DNA from: Anaerolineales bacterium
Lineage (GTDB): Bacteria > Chloroflexota > Anaerolineae > Anaerolineales > Villigracilaceae
DNA length: 48,211 bases
Assembly: GCA_017985935.1 (NCBI GenBank)
Contig: JAGNWT010000020.1
Location: 1 to 48,211, forward strand
Reading direction: 5' to 3'
Shown here: positions 1-7,733 of the stretch, piece by piece
Position numbering within the stretch: position 1 is the stretch's first letter
Layout of the letters: each line of letters starts with the position of its first letter
The notes under the pieces: generated by a model
The model's input: only the letters and a program-made list of their open reading frames with translations
Databases searched by the model: none
What the model was told of the DNA's origin: nothing
Program-made: the position numbers and the translations under genes

Positions 1-114
1 AAATCCCGCCACTTTGGTGATCGCCGCTGTCAGCGTCGTCTTTCCATGATCGATGTGTCCCATCGTTCCGACGTTGAGGTGCGGTTTGCTTCTGTCAAAT
101 TTTTCCTTCGCCAT
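1..114 (-). CDS. tuf: Elongation factor Tu, N-terminal fragment (cut by window edge)
   Basis: EF-Tu is the GTPase that delivers aminoacyl-tRNA to the ribosome. Only the first 38 codons lie in the window. The translation begins [20 protein letters not shown] and continues with the P-loop GHIDHGKTT, the canonical EF-Tu start. An AAGGAG ribosome binding site lies about 8 bases upstream of the ATG. Three tRNA genes precede it on the same strand, so it is probably co-transcribed with them, an arrangement known for bacterial tRNA-tufB operons. The rest of the gene lies beyond position 1. Confidence 0.97.
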   Translation of the reverse strand, partial: MAKEKFDRSKPHLNVGTMGHIDHGKTTLTAAITKVAGF

Positions 115-161
115 TATGTAACTCCTTTTTATATATAGACAAGAATGCTTTTCAGCAACTG

Positions 162-234
162 AGCCCTCAATGAGACTCGAACCCATGACCTCACCCTTAC
201 CAAGGGTGTGCTCTGCCAACTGAGCTATGAGGGC
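162..234 (-). tRNA. tRNA-Thr (anticodon GGT)
   Basis: The reverse complement folds into a 73-nt cloverleaf. The 7-bp acceptor stem GCCCTCA/TGAGGGC is perfect, the D-arm is GCTCAGTTGGCAGAGC, the anticodon loop is TTGGTAA between CACCC and GGGTG, and the T-arm contains GGTTCGAGTCT. The anticodon GGT reads threonine ACC/ACU codons. The 3' CCA is not encoded. It is the tRNA closest to tuf. Confidence 0.95.
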
Positions 235-245
235 TTAACGTGCTG

Positions 246-263
246 ACCGGAAAATCTTCCGGT
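246..263 (-). other. Short hairpin between tRNA-Tyr and tRNA-Thr(GGT)
   Basis: A perfect 7-bp inverted repeat (ACCGGAA/TTCCGGT) with a 4-nt loop fills the 31-nt spacer between the two tRNAs. It has no U-tract, so it is unlikely to be a terminator. A role in processing the polycistronic tRNA transcript is possible but unproven. Confidence 0.5.
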
Positions 264-265
264 AG

Positions 266-348
266 TGGGCAGTGAAGGATTCGAACCTCCGAAGTCTTCT
301 GACAACTGATTTACAGTCAGTCCCCTTTGGCCACTTGGGTAACTGCCC
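266..348 (-). tRNA. tRNA-Tyr (anticodon GTA)
   Basis: This 83-nt class II tRNA has the acceptor stem GGGCAGT/ACTGCCC and discriminator A. The anticodon stem-loop ACTGA-CTGTAAA-TCAGT gives anticodon GTA (tyrosine). It has a long variable arm, as expected for tRNA-Tyr, and the T-arm contains GGTTCGAATCC. CCA is not encoded. Confidence 0.95.
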
Positions 349-394
349 TAGATGAATTGTTGCTGATCACCGGCGTATTTTGCATCAGCAATCA

Positions 395-470
395 TGGAGC
401 CGACGACGAGAATTGAACTCGTAACCTTCCGCTTACAAGGCGGATGCTCTGCCGATTGAGCTACGTCGGC
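395..470 (-). tRNA. tRNA-Thr (anticodon TGT), CCA encoded
   Basis: This 76-nt cloverleaf has the acceptor stem GCCGACG/CGTCGGC. The anticodon loop CTTGTAA lies between TCCGC and GCGGA, giving anticodon TGT (threonine ACA). The T-arm contains GGTTCGA-like sequence (GAGTTCAATTC). Unlike the next two tRNAs, the 3' CCA is present in the DNA (positions 397-395). It is the first gene after the promoter at 489-516. Confidence 0.95.
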
Positions 471-488
471 GAGTGATTAAGCAGGCGG

Positions 489-516
489 ATTATACCAAAA
501 CAACGCTCAGCGTCAA
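489..516 (-). promoter_or_regulatory. Sigma-70-type promoter of the tRNA-tuf operon
   Basis: On the minus strand, TTGACG (516-511) is followed after 16 bp by a consensus TATAAT (494-489). Transcription would start about 10 bases before the 5' end of tRNA-Thr(TGT), so this should drive Thr-Tyr-Thr-tuf. Confidence 0.85.
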
Positions 517-562
517 GATTATTACGCTTTCATTATTAAAGTAGCAATTCCCAAAAATCATC

Positions 563-591
563 TTGACATCCGATTATTTCGGCCTTATTAT
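563..591 (+). promoter_or_regulatory. Sigma-70-type promoter of the P-loop ATPase gene
   Basis: TTGACA (563-568) is followed after exactly 17 bp by TATTAT (586-591). The predicted start point near 598 leaves only about 12 bases before the ATG at 611. This argues against the upstream TTG at 563 as the start codon, because that TTG lies in the -35 box. Confidence 0.8.
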
Positions 592-610
592 TAGAACATA
601 TTTTCTAACT

Positions 611-1399
611 ATGACAAACACCGACCGTTTCACCTTGATGATAGAAGCATTAACGGAACTTGCAGTGGAAGCGCAATCGCATCAGACCGAGCCCGCGCCT
701 CACCTGCCAGACCTGAGATCTGTACTGGCGGATCTGACTCCCCTGCCGGAGGAAGCGCTTTTCCTTGGGCTTGCCGATGATGGTCTGCCGGTGCTCTTGA
801 ATCTCTACGATCCAATTCCCGGTCCCATTCTGATCGTTGGAGATCAGGCAAGCGGAAAAACATCTCTGCTGCGAATGATCGCCCGGGGCGCAGAATATTT
901 GCATCTACCTGAAAATGTCCAGTCGGGAATTATCACCCAATATCCCGATGAGTGGAAGAGGTTCGAAGAAAATCAAAACACGGTCGGGATTTACCGAACG
1001 CAAGACAGTTCGACCATTGAACTCCTTCAATCGCTTGTGACTTGGGCTCACAACAATAAAGGTGACGGACAAGCCATCCTTTTGTTGATGGATGATCTAG
1101 AAGCAATTACAAAGCTTGGGCAACAAGCAGAACAAAATTTACGTTGGCTGCTCCTGCGCGGACCCAGCCGCCGCGTATGGCCGATCGTTACTTTAAATTC
1201 AAGCCGCGCAAAAGAGATGGAACCCTGGCTGGACTTCTTCCGCACCAGATTATTTGGCTATATCGAGAATGCAGATGAAGCACAGCAAGTAACCGGGCGG
1301 AGCCAATTTCTTACAGCTGATCTTTTCAAGGGATCGCAATTTGCAATGCTCGAAGGAAACAACTGGCTTAAGTTCTGGTCGCCGCCCATCGGACAATAA
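611..1399 (+). CDS. P-loop ATPase, distantly FtsK/HerA-like, unknown role
   Basis: A 262-aa soluble protein. A Walker A motif GDQASGKT (residues 77-84) and a Walker B-like stretch ILLLMDDLE (about 157-165) are visible. These show a nucleotide-binding fold, and the pattern recalls the degenerate FtsK/SpoIIIE-type ATPase domains. There is no membrane segment and no DNA-binding domain that I can see. The start at 611 is chosen because a good promoter ends at 591. An upstream in-frame TTG at 563 would put the -35 box inside the gene. No Shine-Dalgarno sequence precedes the ATG, so the mRNA may be nearly leaderless. The 78-aa gene at 1421 follows after 21 bp and ends at a strong terminator, so the two form an operon. 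The function is not known to me. Confidence 0.8.
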   Translation: MTNTDRFTLMIEALTELAVEAQSHQTEPAPHLPDLRSVLADLTPLPEEALFLGLADDGLPVLLNLYDPIPGPILIVGDQASGKTSLLRMIARGAEYLHLPENVQSGIITQYPDEWKRFEENQNTVGIYRTQDSSTIELLQSLVTWAHNNKGDGQAILLLMDDLEAITKLGQQAEQNLRWLLLRGPSRRVWPIVTLNSSRAKEMEPWLDFFRTRLFGYIENADEAQQVTGRSQFLTADLFKGSQFAMLEGNNWLKFWSPPIGQ

Positions 1400-1420
1400 G
1401 TTTAGAGATAAGGAATAAAT

Positions 1421-1657
1421 ATGCATACCGGAATGTTGTGGTTTGACAATGACCCAAAGACCACGTTGAGCGTGAAGATCCAAAAAGCATTGGAATACTA
1501 TCTTAATAAATTTGGACAGACTCCAGACTTATGTCTGGTGCATCCCAGCATGTTGGAGAGCGATCTAAATCAACTTGAACTTGGCAAGTTGACCATTCGT
1601 CCGTATCGCACCGTCATGCCCGGACACTTATGGATCGGAGTTGAGCATCAAAAATAA
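1421..1657 (+). CDS. Small conserved-looking hypothetical protein (78 aa)
   Basis: It begins MHTGMLWFDNDPKTTL and ends in GHLWIGVEHQK. It has no signal peptide, membrane helix or motif that I recognise. The sequence is mixed alpha/beta in character and reads as a real protein rather than noise. A weak ribosome binding site (AAGGAA) lies about 8 bases upstream. It shares an operon with the P-loop ATPase at 611 and is followed directly by a strong terminator. A functional link with the ATPase is plausible from position only. Confidence 0.7.
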   Translation: MHTGMLWFDNDPKTTLSVKIQKALEYYLNKFGQTPDLCLVHPSMLESDLNQLELGKLTIRPYRTVMPGHLWIGVEHQK

Positions 1658-1708
1658 TTTTGAGAAGCAGACAACCTTCGCCATTTATCGTTTCTCAAAT
1701 TTATAACG

Positions 1709-1746
1709 AACATCCCGTGAATACTGGTCACGGGATGTTTTCTTTT
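1709..1746 (+). terminator. Rho-independent terminator after the ATPase operon
   Basis: A perfect 12-bp stem (AACATCCCGTGA/TCACGGGATGTT) with a 7-nt loop is followed by TTTTCTTTT. It lies between convergent genes and may also serve acpS on the other strand. Confidence 0.9.
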
Positions 1747-1749
1747 CTC

Positions 1750-2115
1750 TCAGCCTATCGCTACTACAAAGGCAATCGCCTGACTTTCGGTGTGGCTCAA
1801 GCTTACAGACCATTCAATCAAGCCTAATTCTTTCGCGCGCTTTTCCCCTCCACCATGCAGATACAAATGCGGAGCGTGATTCTCATCGCCGCGCACTTCA
1901 ATGTCCAACCAGCGGACTTCCCCGATGCCGCAACCCAACGCTTTGGCTGCAGCCTCCTTTGCGGCGAACCGCGCGGCGAGTGACTCAACCCTGCCGTCAC
2001 ACTCACGCTTTTCTATTTCGGTGAATATCCGATTCATGAATCTCTCTCCATGAAGTTCGATCGCTTCACGGATGCGCGTAATATCAACGAGGTCTACACC
2101 GCTGGCTAGTTTCAT
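1750..2115 (-). CDS. acpS: Holo-[acyl-carrier-protein] synthase
   Basis: AcpS transfers 4'-phosphopantetheine from CoA to the serine of apo-acyl carrier protein, activating it for fatty acid synthesis. The 121-aa length is typical. Family motifs are present in order: GVDLVDI (residues 6-12, with the Mg-binding Asp), FTEIEKREC, LAARFAAKEAAAKALG (with the second metal-binding Glu) and the C-terminal SLSHTESQAIAFVV. It is the last gene of a minus-strand operon behind two M16 peptidases, with a 16-bp gap. Confidence 0.95.
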   Translation of the reverse strand: MKLASGVDLVDITRIREAIELHGERFMNRIFTEIEKRECDGRVESLAARFAAKEAAAKALGCGIGEVRWLDIEVRGDENHAPHLYLHGGGEKRAKELGLIEWSVSLSHTESQAIAFVVAIG

Positions 2116-2131
2116 CAGGAACCTTTATCTT

Positions 2132-3409
2132 TTACGGTCCTGCGGTGGCGATCACCAAACGGTCGGGGTCAATATATTTTTTCGCGGTTGCGAGCACATC
2201 ATCACGAGTCACCCCGCGGACCAGATCTACATAGCGCAGGAAATAATCTGCGCCAAGGTTGTAGCGTTCAATGCTCAGGAGCGCGCCAGCCACACCGCTA
2301 TTCGACTCAAAGGAAAGCGGCAACCGCCCAACATAATTCGCCTGGCAATCAGCCAGCTCATTCTTCGTCACACCGCTCTTCACAAAGCGACGCAATTCCT
2401 TCTCGATCAAGTCGATCGCCTTCTTCAAATTTTTCGGATTCACCCCGGCGTGGACTTCCCAACTTCCGGGACCGATCCCCGCGCTCAGGCTGGACGAAGC
2501 GTAATACGCCAGCCCGGATTTTTCGCGCACCACATTTCCAATTCGACCCATCATGCCAAATTGACCCAGCACGGCATTCCCCAAAGATGCAGAAAAATAT
2601 TCAGGATCTTTGCGGCTCGGTCCGATCATCCCGATCACCAAATCAGATTGAGACTTGCCAGCGATCGAATGATGCTTGCGGACCGTCTTCCGCACCGGCT
2701 TATGGGGAGGCAAAGCAGGCGCATCAACCTGACCGGGAACCTGCCACCCACCCAAGACACGATTCACCGCTTCGAACGCTTTCTTCGGTTCGATCGCCCC
2801 AACGATGGCAATGACCATGCCCTTCGGTCCGTAATGAGCGCGGTGGAAATTCTGCATATCGCGCCGCGTGATCGCCTTGATCGTCTCCACGAATCCATCA
2901 CTAGGTCGGCTGTACGGATGCCCCGCGAACAAAGTTCGGTCGAAAGCCATCGCCGCCATATCGGAGGTGTCCTGCTCGCGCAGGGCAAGACCGGTAAGGA
3001 TTTGCGCCCGTAATTTTTCGATCTCATCCTTCGGGAAGATCGGCGTCTTCAAAGATTCAGAAAGCAATTTAAGGAGGAGTGGAAGATCTTCGACCAATGA
3101 GCGTCCGCCAAAATTAGCGTTATGCACACCGGAATCAAATCCCATGCTCGCACCGACCGACTCGAGCGCGTTATAGATGCCGTCAAAATCGCGGGTTTGG
3201 GTACCGCGCATCAAAGACGAAGAAACAAAATCCGCGAGCCCGAGTTTTTCATCACTTTCGAAGATCGCGCCAGCGGGTAAATACCCCCCCATGCTGACAG
3301 AGGGGCTGTTGAAATTTGACCGCGCAAGCACAGTAATGCCGTTCGGCAGCACTGTGCGGAAAATATCCTCCGGACCGGGCAGGGATGGTTTAGCAATCAG
3401 TTTTGCCAT
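2132..3409 (-). CDS. M16-family peptidase-like protein, probably the inactive partner
   Basis: A 425-aa protein with the two-domain M16 (insulinase/mitochondrial processing peptidase) fold. At the position of the zinc motif HxxEH it reads GLADFV (about residues 57-62), so zinc ligands and the catalytic Glu are missing. The C-terminal half keeps the R/Y-type substrate-binding region (SGLAYYASSSLSAGIGPGSW). The active homologue ends at 3410, so the two genes abut with no gap. In the M16B family such pairs often form a heterodimer with one catalytic and one non-catalytic subunit, and that is the likely arrangement here. An AAGGAGG site for this gene lies inside the end of its neighbour, suggesting translational coupling. 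Confidence 0.9.
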   Translation of the reverse strand: MAKLIAKPSLPGPEDIFRTVLPNGITVLARSNFNSPSVSMGGYLPAGAIFESDEKLGLADFVSSSLMRGTQTRDFDGIYNALESVGASMGFDSGVHNANFGGRSLVEDLPLLLKLLSESLKTPIFPKDEIEKLRAQILTGLALREQDTSDMAAMAFDRTLFAGHPYSRPSDGFVETIKAITRRDMQNFHRAHYGPKGMVIAIVGAIEPKKAFEAVNRVLGGWQVPGQVDAPALPPHKPVRKTVRKHHSIAGKSQSDLVIGMIGPSRKDPEYFSASLGNAVLGQFGMMGRIGNVVREKSGLAYYASSSLSAGIGPGSWEVHAGVNPKNLKKAIDLIEKELRRFVKSGVTKNELADCQANYVGRLPLSFESNSGVAGALLSIERYNLGADYFLRYVDLVRGVTRDDVLATAKKYIDPDRLVIATAGP

Positions 3410-4672
3410 TTAAGCCTCCTTGCCTTTCGGGACGTAGGTGCCGATCACACGGCTGGACGGTTGGAAATATTTACGCGCCACCCGCCGCACATCTGCCGGG
3501 GTGACCTTTGCCAGTTTGTTCAAATAATCGGTGAACCATTCATATGAAGAGAACATTTCCACGTAGCCCATCCAAAAAGCCTGGTTGGTGATGTTCTCGC
3601 TGCCGTACGCAAAGACAGCGCGTGCCTGCTTGACCGCCCGTGTGATCTCACTGCTGGAGACCAACACATCCTGCAGCTTGGTGATCTCTTTATCCAACGC
3701 AGCGAGCACTTCCTCAGGTTGTCGTTTGGGATGCTTGGTGATGGTGATGCGATACAGGTAGGGATCAATGGTGGCTTCAGACCAGCCGGAGACATCCACC
3801 GCGAACTCTTTATCAACCAGGGCGCGGTACAGTCGGGATGTTTTGTAGGAAAGTCCGCTGGCACCGGCAAGCAAACTGTCGAACACTTGAAGAGGAATAT
3901 AGTCAGGGTCGGTGGCATTCGGGAAGCGATAAGCAACCTGAATGAATGTGGTCTCGCCGGGACCTTCCACCGAAAGGCGCACCTCGCCTTTCGGTTCCGG
4001 CTCGGGGCGGATGAGCCTTGGAGGAACCTTGCCCTTCGGAATCGGCTCGAACAATTCTTTGATGCGCTTCAACATGGACTTGGTGTCGAAGTCGCCCGCC
4101 ATCGAGAGCACAGCGTTATTCGGCACATAATATTTTCGATAATGGTCGTACAGGTCATCGCGGGTGATCGTGCGCAGGTCTGCCATGTCGCCAATGATCT
4201 CATGATGATAGGGATGCACATGAAAAGCCGTCTGTTGGACGGCTTCACTTACTCGGAACATCGGTTCATTCTCGTGTCCTTCGCGTTCCGAGATGATGAC
4301 CGTGCGTTCCGACGCAACCTCCTTCGCATCGAAGAGACTGTTCTGCATGCGGTCAGATTCGAGGCGCAGGGCAAGGTCGATCTTGTCGGCAGGCATGGTC
4401 TCGAAATAGCGGGTGGAGTCGTGAGAGGTGGAGGCGTTCCATCTTCCGCCTTCGCGTGAGATGGCTTTGTCCAGCATGGATGCGGGGAATTGTTTGGTCC
4501 CCTTGAATTGCATGTGCTCGGTCCAGTGAGAGATGCCGGTCTTGCCGGTGGGTTCGTCACGTGAGCCGACCCGATACCACACCCAGGATGAAATGATCGG
4601 CGCGGTGTGAATTTCCTTAAGCATGACCTTCATACCGTTCTTGAGCGTGGTCTGTGTGATCTTATTTGCCAT
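3410..4672 (-). CDS. M16-family zinc metallopeptidase, catalytic subunit
   Basis: A 420-aa peptidase of the M16B type. The inverted zinc motif HWTEH is at residues 49-53, and the downstream acidic segment with SERTVIISERE supplies the third zinc ligand. The C-terminal domain contains SGLSYKTSRLYRALVDKEFAVDV, matching the R/Y substrate-binding region. No signal peptide is visible, so it is probably cytoplasmic. It likely degrades peptides together with the inactive homologue immediately downstream. GGAG lies just before the ATG. The preceding gene (4698-5504) is 25 bp upstream in the same direction. Confidence 0.93.
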   Translation of the reverse strand: MANKITQTTLKNGMKVMLKEIHTAPIISSWVWYRVGSRDEPTGKTGISHWTEHMQFKGTKQFPASMLDKAISREGGRWNASTSHDSTRYFETMPADKIDLALRLESDRMQNSLFDAKEVASERTVIISEREGHENEPMFRVSEAVQQTAFHVHPYHHEIIGDMADLRTITRDDLYDHYRKYYVPNNAVLSMAGDFDTKSMLKRIKELFEPIPKGKVPPRLIRPEPEPKGEVRLSVEGPGETTFIQVAYRFPNATDPDYIPLQVFDSLLAGASGLSYKTSRLYRALVDKEFAVDVSGWSEATIDPYLYRITITKHPKRQPEEVLAALDKEITKLQDVLVSSSEITRAVKQARAVFAYGSENITNQAFWMGYVEMFSSYEWFTDYLNKLAKVTPADVRRVARKYFQPSSRVIGTYVPKGKEA

Positions 4673-4697
4673 TTGGCTCCAGATAATTTACCTCTAG

Positions 4698-5504
4698 TTA
4701 TTGACAGATCGGTTGACCGTCCAGGTTTAAGACACTTGGATCGATCATGCAATAAAACGGTTTCACCACTTCCTGCAAGCCGGCAAACGGCTCATGAAGT
4801 TGAGTGTCTTTCAAAGGGATGTCCACGGGTACATTCAAAACAACCGGGACCTTTGTATCCACGGGGACGGTCAAGTTTAGCACAACCGGCAGTCCCGTCC
4901 CTGCCGGCAGGACAATGGTCGCATTGGCGCGGGTAATGTTCATGCCGCCAGTGTTGACCGTGACCAGCGCGTTGCGGATCGTAACATCTTCGCTCAAGAC
5001 CACATTCGTCTGCTGATTGAGCAGCAGGTCAAACTTGACCGGGATCTCGCTTTGCACCGGAATGTTTGAGATGATATGGGCGCGATCCATCTTCTCGAAA
5101 TTGGTGTACAAGCCGCCCAGCAAACCTTCGCCTATATTCGTGACGTTCTCGATCCTGATATTCTTATAGGTGTTCAGCACGAGCACAAGCGCCACCAGCA
5201 GAATAATGTTCACGACCATTGAGAAGATGCTGGCGATCGTCCAAAAGGGAGCGGCGAACTTCAGGTTCTTCACCGCGGTCCCCTTCAGCTTGAAGCCTTT
5301 GAATCTCGAAGCGCGGGCAGGCTTGGGCGGAGTCTGAGCCGAGGCATCCTCATGAGCGTGATCGGTTGGTTGGCCGCTTCCCTGATCGGGAAGAAAAGGA
5401 GCGGAGGAAGCGTCAGTCTTTTTAGGAAGGCGAGTGAGCGGTGATGTGTTGCCTGTCAGGCTGCGCATGCGTGTGCGGGGATCTTTTTTGGGCAGATTGT
5501 TCAT
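4698..5504 (-). CDS. Single-pass membrane protein of unknown function
   Basis: A 268-aa protein. Residues 1-90 are polar, Pro/Lys-rich and probably cytoplasmic. One strong transmembrane helix follows (about 94-118, with SMVVNIILLVALVLVLNTY). The remaining 150 residues are rich in Val, Thr and Asn with repeated segments such as PVVLNLTVPVDTKVPVVLNV, suggesting an extracytoplasmic beta-rich domain. It starts the operon with the M16 peptidases and acpS; AGGAGG lies 5 bases before its ATG. I do not recognise the family. A link to the peptidases rests on position only. Confidence 0.8.
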   Translation of the reverse strand: MNNLPKKDPRTRMRSLTGNTSPLTRLPKKTDASSAPFLPDQGSGQPTDHAHEDASAQTPPKPARASRFKGFKLKGTAVKNLKFAAPFWTIASIFSMVVNIILLVALVLVLNTYKNIRIENVTNIGEGLLGGLYTNFEKMDRAHIISNIPVQSEIPVKFDLLLNQQTNVVLSEDVTIRNALVTVNTGGMNITRANATIVLPAGTGLPVVLNLTVPVDTKVPVVLNVPVDIPLKDTQLHEPFAGLQEVVKPFYCMIDPSVLNLDGQPICQ

Positions 5505-5690
5505 GTAGCCTCCTGTGGATCAGAGCGGTGTTCCGTCTATATTAGCACAGATAATTACAGGTCACTTTACAAATTATCCTTAATTTTTTAACCCGTTCCT
5601 AATCTGTTGCGCGGTAACTTTTACCGAATTGTTTCGACTTTAAGACATTATAGCAACAATAAAGGGACGATTAGAAATTCTCCCAACGGC

Positions 5691-5719
5691 TTGAAGTTTG
5701 CTAAAATACCCAATATAAT
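5691..5719 (+). promoter_or_regulatory. Sigma-70-type promoter of the ferredoxin reductase-like gene
   Basis: TTGAAG (5691-5696), a 17-bp spacer and a consensus TATAAT (5714-5719). The leader to the GTG start is about 30 nt and includes GAGGAGG. The rest of the 250-bp divergent intergenic region is AT-rich, and I see no further gene in it. Confidence 0.8.
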
Positions 5720-5754
5720 CATACAGTTTTTGTCTTATTTACGAGGAGGAAGAA

Positions 5755-7068
5755 GTGAGTGGATCTCAATATATAGTTGCAGTCATTGGCGCGGGACCTG
5801 CCGGTCTGTTTGGCGCACGTGAACTGGCGAATAACGGCGTTCAAGTCGTCCTATTTAACCGTGACATCAAACCTGGCGGTCTTGCGGAGTATGGCATTTA
5901 TCCTGAAAAGCACACGATGAAGGATGGTCTGCGAAAGCAATTTCGCGGCGCGCTCGACAACCCGAACCTTGAATATTTCGGCAACATCGTCATTGGAAAT
6001 CAAGCCGACATGACTCTCGATGAATTGCGAGGGTTTGGCTTTGACGCGGTGTTGGTCAGCGCGGGCGCGCAGGGCACCAAGTCTCTTGGGCTGGCAGGCG
6101 AAGAACTCGAAGGCGTGTATCACGCCAAGGAAGTTGTGTACGCCTATAACAACCTCCCGCCGTTCAGCCAGAAGAACTTCCGCTTTGGCAAACGCTGCGC
6201 GATCATCGGCGCAGGCAACGTGATGGTGGATATTGCCCGGCATCTCATCAAGGCACAGCAAGTGGAGGAAGTGACCGCTGTCGTCCGGCGCGGACCGAAC
6301 GAAGTGAACTTCACCAAAGAGGAAATGAAGCATCTCATCTCCTATCTGGATATGGATGAATTCGAAAGAGAAATGCAGCGCGTTCGTCCCGCATTGAGCG
6401 CGGTCCAACAGGACCCGGATGCTGGTCGGCAAAAGATTTTAGAATCTCTCGCGAAAGCAGACCCCAGAACCAGCAGCGCGAAATTCCGTTTTGATTTCCT
6501 CGCCTCCCCCACCGGCATGCTGGGATCGAACGGTCTGCTCACCCAATTGGAAGTGGAAGATAACATCCTTGTTGAAAAGGATGGAAAGGTCAGCGCGAAG
6601 GGCACCGGAGTCAAACGCACATTGGATGTGGACACGGTCATCTTTGCCATCGGCGACAAAGTGGATGAGACCTTTGGCTTGCCGACCCAATGGAACGAGT
6701 TCATCAAGAGCGGCGAGCCGCGCTTCCCCATCGAAGGCATCTCGTACGAATCCACTGTGGACGGAGTATTCGTTGGCGGCTGGTCACGCAAAGCCAGCGA
6801 AGGTCTCGTGGGATACGCCCGCCGCGATGGCACAAATGCCGCGAAAGCGATCTTGCAATATTTGCAGAATCAAACTCCCACCCAAGCCGGCAGGGAGAAT
6901 ATCTCAGCCAGGGTCAAATCACTGGGCAAGCCGATCGTCACCAAGGAAGATGTTCGGCGGCTCGAGGCGGTGGAGGCTGAAGAGGCACAAAAACGCGGAT
7001 TGGAAGAATTCAAGTTCGCCAGCAATGAAGAGATGCTGCAAGCCATGGGATTGATAGAGACAGCGTAA
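5755..7068 (+). CDS. FAD-dependent NAD(P) oxidoreductase, adrenodoxin-reductase/FprA-type ferredoxin-NADP reductase
   Basis: A 437-aa flavoprotein of the two-dinucleotide-binding-domain class. The FAD motif VIGAGPAGLFGA is near residues 10-21, and the second Rossmann motif IIGAGNVMVDIAR lies mid-protein. DVDTVIFAIGDKVDETFG and the later DGVFVGGWSRKASEGLVGYAR match the C-terminal FAD-binding part of ferredoxin-NADP reductases of the adrenodoxin reductase type. Such enzymes move electrons between NADPH and ferredoxin. A C-terminal extension of about 45 residues (from about 392) is Glu/Lys-rich and outside the core fold. The start is GTG with GAGGAGG upstream and a good promoter at 5691. A glutamate-synthase small-subunit-like role is less likely, because the N-terminal iron-sulfur domain is absent. 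Confidence 0.88.
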   Translation: MSGSQYIVAVIGAGPAGLFGARELANNGVQVVLFNRDIKPGGLAEYGIYPEKHTMKDGLRKQFRGALDNPNLEYFGNIVIGNQADMTLDELRGFGFDAVLVSAGAQGTKSLGLAGEELEGVYHAKEVVYAYNNLPPFSQKNFRFGKRCAIIGAGNVMVDIARHLIKAQQVEEVTAVVRRGPNEVNFTKEEMKHLISYLDMDEFEREMQRVRPALSAVQQDPDAGRQKILESLAKADPRTSSAKFRFDFLASPTGMLGSNGLLTQLEVEDNILVEKDGKVSAKGTGVKRTLDVDTVIFAIGDKVDETFGLPTQWNEFIKSGEPRFPIEGISYESTVDGVFVGGWSRKASEGLVGYARRDGTNAAKAILQYLQNQTPTQAGRENISARVKSLGKPIVTKEDVRRLEAVEAEEAQKRGLEEFKFASNEEMLQAMGLIETA

Positions 7069-7071
7069 GGT

Positions 7072-7111
7072 TTCTCCCCTTTCTTTCATCAAGGAAGGGG
7101 AGAATTTTTTT
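7072..7111 (+). terminator. Rho-independent terminator
   Basis: A 10-bp stem TTCTCCCCTT/AAGGGGAGAA is followed by seven Ts, directly after the oxidoreductase stop codon. Confidence 0.9.
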
Positions 7112-7134
7112 ATGGTTACAAAGGAATTTAAGTT

Positions 7135-7707
7135 ATGAAACTTTCCACCCCAGAATTTCGCGCCATGCAATCGCTCCCCCGCAAATTGGGACAGCGTTTT
7201 TTTGAAATGCCCATGTTCCGCCAAATGGGGCTGGACCTGCAAGGCAAGGATGTGCTGGAGATCGGCTGCGGCTCTGGTTACGGCGCATACTTGCTGAATG
7301 AACTTCAGCCTAAAAATTACATTGGCTTGGATGTGATGTCCGAGCAGGTGGAATTGGCTCGCAAGCATTACCCCCAATTTCAATTTCTGATCCAGGACGC
7401 CGAGGACCTAAGTCAGTTCGCCGACGCGAGCAAGGATGTGGTCATCATCTTTGGCGTTCTGCACCACATTCCCAACTGGCGCAAGACCGTGGATGAGATC
7501 GCGCGCATCCTCAAGCCCGGCGGCAGTCTCTTTCTCGAAGAACCCCGCGGCGTGGACATCAAGGTCTTCGACGCCTTCTTCCGCTGGGGACATCCTGATA
7601 CGGATTTTGGTTTAAATGCGTTGGACGAGCATCTTGCAAAACAGGGATTCAAGATCATCCACAAGAGATGGACTCCGCTATTGACGATGGTTCATATTCA
7701 GAAATAG
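7135..7707 (+). CDS. Class I SAM-dependent methyltransferase
   Basis: A 190-aa protein with motif I VLEIGCGSGYGAYLL (about residues 40-54). IGLDVMSEQVELAR follows (motif II, acidic residue binding SAM ribose), then FGVLHHIPNWRKTVDEIARILKPGG, typical of the Methyltransf_11 group. The substrate cannot be read from the sequence. A strong terminator lies only 24 bp upstream of its ATG, so it depends on readthrough or on a promoter overlapping the terminator. An AAGGAA site precedes the start. It converges on the CoA-transferase gene with a 26-bp gap. Confidence 0.88.
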   Translation: MKLSTPEFRAMQSLPRKLGQRFFEMPMFRQMGLDLQGKDVLEIGCGSGYGAYLLNELQPKNYIGLDVMSEQVELARKHYPQFQFLIQDAEDLSQFADASKDVVIIFGVLHHIPNWRKTVDEIARILKPGGSLFLEEPRGVDIKVFDAFFRWGHPDTDFGLNALDEHLAKQGFKIIHKRWTPLLTMVHIQK

Positions 7708-7733
7708 CCGCCGCTCGATTTTCCTTAAGGCGC

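Noticed and set aside
563..610. TTG start at 563 for the P-loop ATPase
   Set aside because: The TTG is part of the -35 box of a consensus promoter whose start point lies after it.
2072..3013. 313-residue open frame on the plus strand
   Set aside because: It is antisense to acpS and the M16 gene and is rich in His/Arg/Pro, typical of a shadow frame.
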